Assembly (NCBI GenBank): GCA_964498785.1
Contig: CAZCJL010000050.1
Coordinates: forward strand, 1-48,303
Direction of reading: 5' to 3'
DNA from: Mariaggregatimicrobium sp964498785
Lineage (GTDB): Bacteria > Zhuqueibacterota > Zhuqueibacteria > Thermofontimicrobiales > Thiofontviventaceae
Length of the DNA stretch: 48,303 bases
A program made the position numbers and the translations under genes. This document shows positions 1 to 7,330 of the stretch, one piece after another. Under the pieces are notes generated by a model. It had not been told where the DNA came from and did not search any database. It worked only from the letters and a program-made list of their open reading frames with translations. How positions within the stretch are numbered: the first letter of the stretch is position 1; every line of letters starts with the position of its first letter.

Positions 1-148
1 AATGCTCAAAATTGTTCCTTGTTTTTTAAACGGTTAGGATGTGCGAAACTTGAGTAATATTTATCTAGTAGCAAGTAGAGTTATTAGTTATTGATGCTTG
101 ATAAATTCTATTATATCTTAATTCAACAAATAAATCACAGAAAAATCC

Positions 149-177
149 TTGACAAAGTCAATAAATTTCGATATATT
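149..177 (+). promoter_or_regulatory. Sigma-70-type promoter of tRNA-Arg
   Basis: A perfect -35 box TTGACA (149-154) is separated by 17 bases from a near-consensus -10 box TATATT (172-177). The predicted transcription start is about 15 bases before the tRNA. The sequence from 1 to 148 contains no gene or other signal I can support. Confidence 0.75.
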
Positions 178-198
178 ATGTGTCTTTAAAATAAAGCC

Positions 199-271
199 GC
201 CCCTGTAGCTCAGGGGATAGAGCAGTGGTTTCCTAAACCATTTGTCGCAGGTTCGATTCCTGCCAGGGGCA
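199..271 (+). tRNA. tRNA-Arg (anticodon CCU)
   Basis: The full cloverleaf can be drawn. The acceptor stem GCCCCTG pairs with CAGGGGC, the D arm is GCTC/GAGC, the anticodon stem is GTGGT/ACCAT around loop TTCCTAA (anticodon CCT at 232-234), and the T arm GCAGG/CCTGC encloses TTCGATT. The discriminator base is A at 271, and CCA is not encoded. It has its own strong promoter just upstream. The downstream TPR gene starts 57 bases later and may be read from the same transcript. Confidence 0.95.
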
Positions 272-327
272 CGAGGGAGTAATAAAAAGGAATGAGTAAC
301 CAAATTAATTTTTGAGGATTAATTTAC

Positions 328-1002
328 ATGTTAAAACCCAGAAAAAGATTGACCAAAAAACAAATCAAAGAAGACAAGCTTGTCACTTATTATTTTAAAG
401 CAATTGATTTCTTCAATGCGAATTCGAAAATAGTGTTTGGCGCTATGGTTGGTGTTATTGCCATTGTTGCATTGTTATATCTGTACAATTGGAGCAAGAA
501 AAACGCCGAAATGAATGCATCGTTGGAGTTAACGAAAGCCCGGGAAGAATTAAAAAATTCTCAACCGGAAAAAGCCATAGATATATTACGAAGCATGGTA
601 AATAACTACAGTGGAACGAACAGCGCTGGTCGCGGAGTCTATCATCTGGCCAATATCATGTATAGTCAGGGGAATTATGACGAGGCTTTCCACAATTATA
701 AAGAATATATTAGTGATTATGATGGCGATCCGATTTTGGCAAGTTCTTCTTATTCCGGAATGGGCGCGTGCATGGAACAGCAAGAAGAATTTTTAAAAGC
801 GGCTGATTATTACAAGAAAGGCGCCCAAAAATATTCAAAAAATTACGAAGCTCCGCAGCAATTAATGGCCGCAGCAAGATGTTATAAGTTGGCAAATAAT
901 AGAGCAGAGGCGGGAAAAATGTATCAAAATGTGATTGATAAATATCCGGATTCTGCGCAGAAAAAAGATGCAGAACTATATCTTAGTGAATTACAAGGTT
1001 AA
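328..1002 (+). CDS. Membrane-anchored tetratricopeptide repeat protein
   Basis: This 224-residue protein has a basic N-terminus (many Lys/Arg in the first 20 residues), one transmembrane helix at about residues 37-54, and then a helical region rich in TPR signatures (alternating small/aromatic positions, for example around residues 100-130 and 140-215). The layout is that of YfgM-like or generic TPR proteins with a short cytoplasmic N-terminus and a periplasmic TPR scaffold. Proteins of this kind usually hold partners together in envelope complexes; a specific partner cannot be named from the sequence. The ATG is preceded by a GAGG-like ribosome binding site. A terminator hairpin lies downstream at 1059-1083, so the gene appears to end its transcript before rimP. 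Confidence 0.8.
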   Translation: MLKPRKRLTKKQIKEDKLVTYYFKAIDFFNANSKIVFGAMVGVIAIVALLYLYNWSKKNAEMNASLELTKAREELKNSQPEKAIDILRSMVNNYSGTNSAGRGVYHLANIMYSQGNYDEAFHNYKEYISDYDGDPILASSSYSGMGACMEQQEEFLKAADYYKKGAQKYSKNYEAPQQLMAAARCYKLANNRAEAGKMYQNVIDKYPDSAQKKDAELYLSELQG

Positions 1003-1020
1003 AATAAATATAAATTTTAC

Positions 1021-1049
1021 TTGCAAAATTGAAATTAATTTTTTATATT
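1021..1049 (+). promoter_or_regulatory. Possible promoter of the rimP-nusA-infB operon
   Basis: TTGCAA (1021-1026), a 17-base spacer and TATATT (1044-1049) match a sigma-70 promoter reasonably well in this AT-rich gap. The predicted start site would fall at the foot of the hairpin at 1059-1083, so promoter and terminator of adjacent units would be interleaved. AT-rich DNA throws up such matches by chance. Confidence 0.35.
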
Positions 1050-1058
1050 GAATGATTC

Positions 1059-1083
1059 AAGTGGGCTAATAACCCACTTTTTT
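1059..1083 (+). terminator. Rho-independent terminator after the TPR gene
   Basis: A 7-bp stem AAGTGGG/CCCACTT (1059-1065 and 1073-1079) with a 7-base loop is followed by a run of T residues to 1083. It lies 57 bases after the TPR stop codon and 18 bases before rimP. Confidence 0.75.
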
Positions 1084-1100
1084 ATTACTATAAAAAAAAT

Positions 1101-1550
1101 ATGAGAAAACAACAGTTAATTACGGTAATAAAGAAAAACATCGTTCCAATCTTTGAATCACAAGGCATAGATTTAGTCGATTTAGAATTAAAAGGGGGAA
1201 CCGGTAATCAAATTTTGCGTGTATACGTAGATGTTGATGGTGGTGTTAGTATTGATTTGTGTGTTGAATTAAGTCGACAAATAGCAGATCGGTTGGATGT
1301 GACTGATGTTATGCCAGGGAAATACCGTCTGGAAGTTTCTTCACCGGGATTGGATCGTCCGCTCAAAACTGTCAGAGATTTTCAGCGAAATATTGGTCAT
1401 CAGGTTAATTTGCATTTTACAGATGGAACATTAGCGAGCGGGATTATCAAACAAGTCGATGATAATAACTTGTGTTTGGAAAAGGGACAAAAGGAATTTA
1501 TTTACTCGATTGATAAAATATCATCCGGAAAAATTAAGTTGCATTGGTGA
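1101..1550 (+). CDS. rimP: Ribosome maturation factor RimP
   Basis: At 149 residues this is the usual RimP length. The N-terminal alpha/beta domain and the conserved motif SSPGLDRPLK (about residues 87-96) are followed by the C-terminal SH3-like beta domain. RimP acts in the cytoplasm in assembly of the 30S subunit, binding near S12/S19 sites. It is the first gene of the rimP-nusA-infB-rbfA-truB-rpsO-pnp cluster, a gene order widely conserved in bacteria, and nusA follows after 33 bases. No clear Shine-Dalgarno sequence precedes the ATG, which sits after a run of A residues. Confidence 0.95.
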   Translation: MRKQQLITVIKKNIVPIFESQGIDLVDLELKGGTGNQILRVYVDVDGGVSIDLCVELSRQIADRLDVTDVMPGKYRLEVSSPGLDRPLKTVRDFQRNIGHQVNLHFTDGTLASGIIKQVDDNNLCLEKGQKEFIYSIDKISSGKIKLHW

Positions 1551-1583
1551 TATTTTAAGTGGTAATTGGGGAGAAATTATTTT

Positions 1584-2819
1584 ATGAAACTTGATATTGT
1601 TGATGCATTTCAACAGATTGTAAAAGAAAAAAACATTGAAAAGGATGTTTTACAAAAGATAATCGAGGGCACCATTTTATCGGTCATTAAAAAGAAATAT
1701 GGAAATGCCGAAAATTTCGATATTTTTGTAAATATGGAAAAAGGTGAAATCGAAATATATCAGAACAAAATTATTGTTGATGAAGTTAAAGACGCGAATT
1801 TAGAAATCGATCTGGAATCAGCGAAAAAAGTGGAACCAGATTTAGAAGTCGGTGATGAATTCATCGAGATCATCGATCCGATAAGTTTTGGACGGCGGTT
1901 AATAATTTCAGCGAAACAAAATTTAAATCAAAAGATTAAAGATGCAGAAAAGGAAATTATCTTTGATGAGTATAAAAATCGCGTTGGTGAAATTATAATC
2001 GGTGATATTCGCCAGTTGAATCGGAATGATATTTTTTTGAATATGGATCGGATCGAAGTTGTTCTGCCGAAAAAGGAACAAATTCAAAACGAACGATATC
2101 GGCGTGGCGATCATATTCGGGCGGTCATAAAAGATGTTGTACGCTCGAATCGTGGTCCGGAAATAATTGTCTCGCGCGCTGCTGACGAATTTTTAATCAG
2201 ATTGTTCGAAATTGAGGTGCCGGAAATTTATGATGGAATTATCGAAATAAAAGGCGTGGCACGCGAACCCGGTGATCGAACTAAAATTACAGTATATTCA
2301 AATGACAAGCGAATTGATGCTGTTGGTGCGTGCGTTGGAATGAAGGGAATTCGAATTCAGTCCATTGTTAAAGAATTAAATAATGAAAAAATTGATATTA
2401 TAAATTGGAATAATGAGCCAGAAATTTTCATAATGCGGGCACTAAGTCCTGCTAAGCCGATCAAAATTGTAGTTGATAACACAAATCGGAAAGCGTTAGC
2501 AGTGATTCCTGACGATCAAATTTCTCTTGCAATCGGCAAGGGCGGACAGAATAAACGCCTCGCATCCAGATTAACGGGCTATGAGATAGATACGATCAAA
2601 GAATCTGAATATGAAAATATTGTTTCTAAAGAAAAATTAAATGATATTGATCTTAATGATATTGAAGGATTGGGACCAGCGATTGTTAAGAAGCTGGAAA
2701 GCGAAGGATATGAAACGGTTCAGGATGTTCTGGAAGCGGGCTATGAAAAATTAATTGAAATCCCGGGAATTGCTGATAAAACAGCGCAGAAGATTTTGGA
2801 CTCGTTAATGAATATGTAA
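1584..2819 (+). CDS. nusA: Transcription termination/antitermination protein NusA
   Basis: This 411-residue NusA shows the N-terminal RNA-polymerase-binding domain (about 1-125), an S1 domain (about 130-200), two KH domains with the signature IGKGGQNKRLASRLTGYEID (KH2, about 325-345), and a C-terminal helix-hairpin-helix segment (about 355-411) with GLGPAIVKKL and IPGIADKTAQKIL. It modulates pausing and termination by RNA polymerase. An in-frame TTG lies six codons upstream at 1566. I chose the ATG at 1584 because GGGGAG (1568-1573) is a good ribosome binding site at the right distance and the homologous N-terminus begins at MKLDIVDAF. Confidence 0.95.
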   Translation: MKLDIVDAFQQIVKEKNIEKDVLQKIIEGTILSVIKKKYGNAENFDIFVNMEKGEIEIYQNKIIVDEVKDANLEIDLESAKKVEPDLEVGDEFIEIIDPISFGRRLIISAKQNLNQKIKDAEKEIIFDEYKNRVGEIIIGDIRQLNRNDIFLNMDRIEVVLPKKEQIQNERYRRGDHIRAVIKDVVRSNRGPEIIVSRAADEFLIRLFEIEVPEIYDGIIEIKGVAREPGDRTKITVYSNDKRIDAVGACVGMKGIRIQSIVKELNNEKIDIINWNNEPEIFIMRALSPAKPIKIVVDNTNRKALAVIPDDQISLAIGKGGQNKRLASRLTGYEIDTIKESEYENIVSKEKLNDIDLNDIEGLGPAIVKKLESEGYETVQDVLEAGYEKLIEIPGIADKTAQKILDSLMNM

Positions 2820-2843
2820 AATATGTATTGGGAGTGAGTTAGT

Positions 2844-5687
2844 TTGGGTAATAACAAGAAAAAAAGAGTTTTTCAGGTTGCTCGCGAGTTTAATATATCA
2901 AATGAAGCTCTGATTAATTTCTTGGTGAAGTTGGATCATCCTATTCGTAATCACATGAGTTTGGTTACGGATAAGATGTATGAAGAAGTTGTCAAGAAAT
3001 ATAGCAAAGAAATTGATATTTCAGATAAGCATTTTGATTTTAAGCGCAAATTAAAAGAAAAACGAGCAAAAGAAGAAGAGAAAAAAATTGAAGCTCAGCG
3101 CAAGTACGAGGAAAAAGTGCGCGCTTCCATTATGATGATGAACGAAAAGCCCAAACTTCGCCATGCAGCAAGCGTTACAGACGCCAAGCTACCTCCACAG
3201 GATGAAGACATTGCAGAGGAAAAGGCGCCGGGTAAAATTGAAGAAAAGAAGAAGGAAAAAGTGACAGCAAAAACGACGGATTTAGAGCAGCCAGAAATTA
3301 TATCAAAGGAACCAAAGGATAAAATTTCACAGGAAGCAGAAGAGGCTGTTAAAGAATTGATCGCTAAAAAGCCGGAAATAGAAGCAAAAGAACCTCCGCT
3401 TGACACCAAAAAAGAAGAAGAAAAAAAGGGTGCTAAAAAAGTTACTACAAAACCAACTGAGATAAAGAAAAAGAAACGTATAAAGAAAAAAGCTTCTGTT
3501 ATTGCAGCGAAAACCGAAGAAGAAGATATTAAGGAAGTTCGCAAAGAAAAACCATCCAAACCAATCAAAGCAAAGAAGCGCACCGACCTGGATGGCGAAG
3601 AAGAACTTTTAGGCGGCAAGAAAAAACGGCGAAAACTAAAAGCAAAAGAGCGAGCGGTATCTACTGAAGGTACTCAAGAGGGTGATGAAGAAAAAACACA
3701 ACGTAAGAAACGGAAGAAAAAACGTCGCGAACGATTGCTTGAGACCGGAGAAGATAAAAAGGAAAAACGCAAAAAATCCAAAAAGAAAAAGCGGGTTCAG
3801 ATAAGCGAAGAAGAAGTAGAAAAATCTATCCGCCAGACATTGTCTCAGATGGAAGATAGCGGCAAGCCGAAAAAACGAAGGAAAAAATCCAGGGTTGAAG
3901 ACGAAGCTGTTGCTGAAGAAAACAATGTACTGAAAGTTCATGAATTTATTACAGTGGGTGAGCTTTCGACTGAAATGGATGTTGAAGCCAGTGAAGTAAT
4001 AAAAAAATGTCTGGAACTGGGAACAATGGTATCCATTAACCAGCGATTGGATGAAGATACAATCGTTTCTGTTGCTGACGAATTTGGATTTGAAGTAGAG
4101 CTTGTGCCGGAATTTGGGTCGGAAAAATTTGAAGAGATTGAGGAAAAAGATGATGACGACCTTGCTGCGCCCAGGTCTCCTGTTGTGACTATAATGGGCC
4201 ACGTTGATCATGGAAAAACATCTTTACTGGATTTTATCCGTGAAAGTAATATTACAGACAAAGAATCCGGTGGAATTACGCAGCACATTGGCGCGTATGA
4301 AGTGTATGTAAATGGCAAATCGATTACGTTTCTTGATACGCCGGGTCATGAGGCGTTCGCAGCAATGCGAGCTCGCGGAGCACAGGTTACTGATATTGTT
4401 ATCCTTGTGGTTGCTGCTGATGATAATGTTATGCCACAGACTATAGAAGCAATAAATCATGCTAAAGCCGCTGGTGTGCCGATTGTTGTCGCAATTAACA
4501 AAATCGATAAGGCAAATGCAAATGTAGAAATGATTAAGAAGCAATTGGCCGACCGGGACGTGCTAATAGAAAGTTGGGGCGGGAAATATCAGAGTGTTGA
4601 AATTTCTGCTAAAAGTGGAATCGGTATCGATAAACTGCTGGAAAGCATTATAGTGGAAGCCGAGATACTGGAACTAAAAGCAAATCCCGATCGTCTTGCT
4701 TGCGGTGTGGTCATTGAATCGAAACTGGATAAAGGAAAAGGTATTATTGCCACTGTACTTGTGCAAAAAGGAAATCTAAAAATAGGCGATCCCTTTATTG
4801 CCGGACAATATAGTGGACGCGTGAGGGGATTATTTAATGATCGCGGACAAAAAACGAAAGAAGCAGGACCTTCTCAGCCAGTAATGGTGTTGGGTTTCGC
4901 CGGATTACCTCAGGCGGGTGATACATTTACTGTTCTTGAATCTGAAAAAGATACCAAAGAAATCAGCTTCCGAAGACAGCAAATTAAGCGTGAACAGGAT
5001 TTTCGAAAAATTAAGCATCTTACGTTGGATCAAATATCTAAACGCATTAAAGAAGGTCAGGTAAAAGAACTTTCCATAATTCTCAAAGGCGATGTGGATG
5101 GCTCAGTGGAGGCGATCGGAGATAGTTTGTCTAAATTATCTAATTCAGAAGTCGGTGTAAAAATTATTCATAAAGGTGTTGGGGCAGTTTCTGAGTCAGA
5201 TGTGTTACTTGCGTCTGCTTCCGATGCTGTTGTGATTGGATTTCAGGTTCGACCAACGATTAAAGCACGCGAAATTGCACAACGGGAAAACGTGGATATT
5301 CGCCTTTATAAAGTTATTTACGATGCAATTTCAGATGTAAAAGATGCATTAGAAGGATTACTGGAACCTGAATTTGAAGAGAAGAATCTTAGTGTTATTG
5401 AAGTCCGCGAAATCTTTAAAGTCCCGAAAATCGGACTTGTTGCAGGCTGTTATGTCGTTAGCGGTAAAGTAATACGAAATGATAAAGCAAAATTATTCAG
5501 AAATGATAAATTGGTTTACGATGGTAAAATAGATTCATTGAGGCGCTTTAAAGAAGACGCCAAAGAAGTTGTTAGCGGGTTTGAATGTGGGCTCGCTCTG
5601 GATGGATTTGATGATATAAAAGTAAATGATGTTATTGAAACATATAGACTGGACGAAGTTAAACGGTTATTAGTTTTAACGAAATAA
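2844..5687 (+). CDS. infB: Translation initiation factor IF-2
   Basis: At 947 residues this is a long IF-2. It has an N-terminal IF2_N helical domain (residues 1-50), a very lysine/glutamate-rich linker (about 60-350), a second IF2_N-like domain (about 365-425) and the GTPase domain. G1 is GHVDHGKT (about 452-459), followed by G2 in GGITQHIG, G3 DTPGH, G4 NKID and G5 SAKSG, then domains II-IV that bind fMet-tRNA and the ribosome. The start is TTG at 2844: GGGAG (2830-2834) lies 9 bases upstream and the N-terminus MGNNKKKRVFQVA matches the family. The stop is one base from the next gene. Confidence 0.96.
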   Translation: MGNNKKKRVFQVAREFNISNEALINFLVKLDHPIRNHMSLVTDKMYEEVVKKYSKEIDISDKHFDFKRKLKEKRAKEEEKKIEAQRKYEEKVRASIMMMNEKPKLRHAASVTDAKLPPQDEDIAEEKAPGKIEEKKKEKVTAKTTDLEQPEIISKEPKDKISQEAEEAVKELIAKKPEIEAKEPPLDTKKEEEKKGAKKVTTKPTEIKKKKRIKKKASVIAAKTEEEDIKEVRKEKPSKPIKAKKRTDLDGEEELLGGKKKRRKLKAKERAVSTEGTQEGDEEKTQRKKRKKKRRERLLETGEDKKEKRKKSKKKKRVQISEEEVEKSIRQTLSQMEDSGKPKKRRKKSRVEDEAVAEENNVLKVHEFITVGELSTEMDVEASEVIKKCLELGTMVSINQRLDEDTIVSVADEFGFEVELVPEFGSEKFEEIEEKDDDDLAAPRSPVVTIMGHVDHGKTSLLDFIRESNITDKESGGITQHIGAYEVYVNGKSITFLDTPGHEAFAAMRARGAQVTDIVILVVAADDNVMPQTIEAINHAKAAGVPIVVAINKIDKANANVEMIKKQLADRDVLIESWGGKYQSVEISAKSGIGIDKLLESIIVEAEILELKANPDRLACGVVIESKLDKGKGIIATVLVQKGNLKIGDPFIAGQYSGRVRGLFNDRGQKTKEAGPSQPVMVLGFAGLPQAGDTFTVLESEKDTKEISFRRQQIKREQDFRKIKHLTLDQISKRIKEGQVKELSIILKGDVDGSVEAIGDSLSKLSNSEVGVKIIHKGVGAVSESDVLLASASDAVVIGFQVRPTIKAREIAQRENVDIRLYKVIYDAISDVKDALEGLLEPEFEEKNLSVIEVREIFKVPKIGLVAGCYVVSGKVIRNDKAKLFRNDKLVYDGKIDSLRRFKEDAKEVVSGFECGLALDGFDDIKVNDVIETYRLDEVKRLLVLTK

Positions 5688-5688
5688 T

Positions 5689-5970
5689 ATGTTTGTCGGA
5701 ATTTGTCAAGTGGAATTATTTATCCCTGAAAGCGGTTCTTTGAAATCGAAGCGCTTTATCTTGAAAAGTCTGAAAACCAGGTTGCGAAACAAGTTTAATA
5801 TTTCAGTAGCAGAGGTTGACAGCAACGATAAATGGCAACGAGCTGTTATCGGGATATCGACTGTATCGAATGACAGAAAATTGATCGAGAGCACATTTAA
5901 CCAGGTACTCAATGTAATTTCTTCGGATGTACGGGTTGAACTCATCGATCATGTTGTCGAGTTTTATTAG
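5689..5970 (+). CDS. DUF503 family protein (YlxP-like)
   Basis: This 93-residue protein matches the DUF503/YlxP family in size and pattern, with the N-terminal segment SLKSKRFILKSLKTRL, the central ISVAEVDSNDKWQRAVIGI strand and a C-terminal strand near VELIDHVVEFY. Members sit between infB and rbfA in many genomes and are thought to assist ribosome biogenesis; the molecular role is not settled. The ATG follows the infB stop by one base, so translation is probably coupled, and rbfA starts 8 bases after its stop. Confidence 0.88.
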   Translation: MFVGICQVELFIPESGSLKSKRFILKSLKTRLRNKFNISVAEVDSNDKWQRAVIGISTVSNDRKLIESTFNQVLNVISSDVRVELIDHVVEFY

Positions 5971-5978
5971 GTTTAACA

Positions 5979-6338
5979 ATGCACACAAAAAGATCGATTC
6001 GGGTAGCCGAATTTTTAAAAAGAGAAATCAGCAAAATATTGCATAGTGAAATAAAAGATCCGGGAATTGAATTTGTAACGATAACGAATGTCTCCGTGTC
6101 GGAAGATTTAAAGTATGCAAAAATATATTATTCGGTTATTGGAAGCATAGCGGATAAAGAAAAAGTAGATGCCCGTTTACAGGCAGCCACAAAATTTATT
6201 CGCAGTAAAATCGGAAGAGTTATTGAATTTCGGCATGTCCCGGAAATAACATTTTGTTACGATATATTAACTGATCGAGTTGATAATTTGGAAAAACTCT
6301 TTGCGAAAATCAGAGAGGAGAACAAAAGTCCGGAGTAA
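5979..6338 (+). CDS. rbfA: 30S ribosome-binding factor RbfA
   Basis: This 119-residue protein has the KH-like fold signature of RbfA: an N-terminal helix with RVAEFLKREISKIL, the strand EFVTITNVSVSEDLKYAKIYYSV (in part) and the C-terminal motif with R-H-V-P-E-I-TFCYD. RbfA associates with 16S rRNA during late maturation of the small subunit and is needed for 5'-end processing. It sits at its usual position before truB, whose longest open frame overlaps its last 59 bases. Confidence 0.94.
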   Translation: MHTKRSIRVAEFLKREISKILHSEIKDPGIEFVTITNVSVSEDLKYAKIYYSVIGSIADKEKVDARLQAATKFIRSKIGRVIEFRHVPEITFCYDILTDRVDNLEKLFAKIREENKSPE

Positions 6339-7008
6339 GGTATTTAATTTCGCAGAAGGAGAGATACTGAATATTTACAAGCCGGCTGGCATCACATCGT
6401 TCAGGGTGGTTCACGTTATCAGAAATCTTGTCGGAGTGAAAAAAGTTGGCCATGCCGGAACTCTGGATCCGTTTGCTGATGGGGTGCTGCTTGTATGCAC
6501 CGGTAAAGCCACAAAAAAGGTATCTCAACTGATGAATTTGCAAAAAGAATATATTGGTAATATAAAATTGGGAATTGAGACTGACACGGATGATCGAACT
6601 GGTAAAATCATAAATTCGCATTCTGTTCCTGAATTAACTTTGCAAGAAATTGAAAAAAATTGTCAGCAATTCATCGGTGAAATTCCCCAGATTCCCCCGA
6701 TGTACTCAGCAAAAAAAATAGGGGGCAAACGTTTATACAAAATAGCCAGACAGGGTCAGGTAGTCGAACGCCGCCCTGCAATTGTCACTATTCATTCAAT
6801 TGACATTCTTGATTTTCATTTACCTGAAATAACGATGAAAGTGACATGTTCAAAGGGAACGTATATACGGTCTCTTGCACGGGATATTGGTATTCAAATC
6901 GGTTGTGGGGCTTATTTACATGGACTGACCCGGACAAAAATCGGGGAACATCGGATCGAAGATTCGATTACGTTGGAAAGATTTAAAGCACATTTTGAAA
7001 TAAACTGA
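6280..7008 (+). CDS. truB: tRNA pseudouridine(55) synthase TruB
   Basis: The product is the enzyme that makes pseudouridine-55 in the T loop of tRNAs. The catalytic motif HAGTLDPFADGVL contains the conserved Asp, and the family motifs NIYKPAGITS, PPMYSAKK, RLYKIAR and GTYIRSLARDIG are all present. The start is uncertain. The coordinates use the only upstream in-frame ATG (6280), which would overlap rbfA by 59 bases and add about 29 residues not expected in the family. A TTG occurs at 6301. The best ribosome binding site, AGAAGGAG (6354-6361), instead precedes non-standard codons ATA (6364) and CTG (6367), just ahead of the conserved ILNIYKPAG segment. Length from there would be about 214 residues. 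C-terminal PUA-like extension is absent or minimal. Confidence 0.9.
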   Translation: MIIWKNSLRKSERRTKVRSKVFNFAEGEILNIYKPAGITSFRVVHVIRNLVGVKKVGHAGTLDPFADGVLLVCTGKATKKVSQLMNLQKEYIGNIKLGIETDTDDRTGKIINSHSVPELTLQEIEKNCQQFIGEIPQIPPMYSAKKIGGKRLYKIARQGQVVERRPAIVTIHSIDILDFHLPEITMKVTCSKGTYIRSLARDIGIQIGCGAYLHGLTRTKIGEHRIEDSITLERFKAHFEIN

Positions 7009-7029
7009 ATTATTTTAAGGAGTTATTTA

Positions 7030-7305
7030 ATGGCAATTACGAGTGAGAAAAAGGTTGAAATTTTCAAAAAGTACAGTCTTAAACATGATGAGAAAGAAAG
7101 CGGTAGTGCGGAATCTCAGATAGCGCTTTTTTCTACACGCATCAATGAATTGACTGAACATTTGAAAAAAAATAAAAAGGATCACCATACTCGTCGCGGG
7201 CTGTTGAGAATAGTTGGTAAAAGAAGAAGACTTCTTGATTATCTGCACAAAAAAGATATTGAACGGTATCGTCAGATTATCAAAGAATTGGGTATAAGAC
7301 GATAA
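7030..7305 (+). CDS. rpsO: 30S ribosomal protein S15
   Basis: This 91-residue protein has the S15 signature: SAESQIALFSTRINELTEHL, then KDHHTRRGLLRIVGKRRRLLDYL. S15 is a primary 16S rRNA-binding protein of the small-subunit platform. An AAGGAG ribosome binding site stands 7 bases before the ATG. Its place directly before pnp is the conserved arrangement in many bacteria. Confidence 0.97.
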   Translation: MAITSEKKVEIFKKYSLKHDEKESGSAESQIALFSTRINELTEHLKKNKKDHHTRRGLLRIVGKRRRLLDYLHKKDIERYRQIIKELGIRR

Positions 7306-7330
7306 CAAAAGGCATGGCCTTGGAGGAATA

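Noticed and set aside
3095..3619. 174-codon minus-strand frame rich in Ser and Phe
   Set aside because: It is the complement of the lysine/glutamate-rich linker of IF-2, which gives such Ser/Phe-rich shadows.
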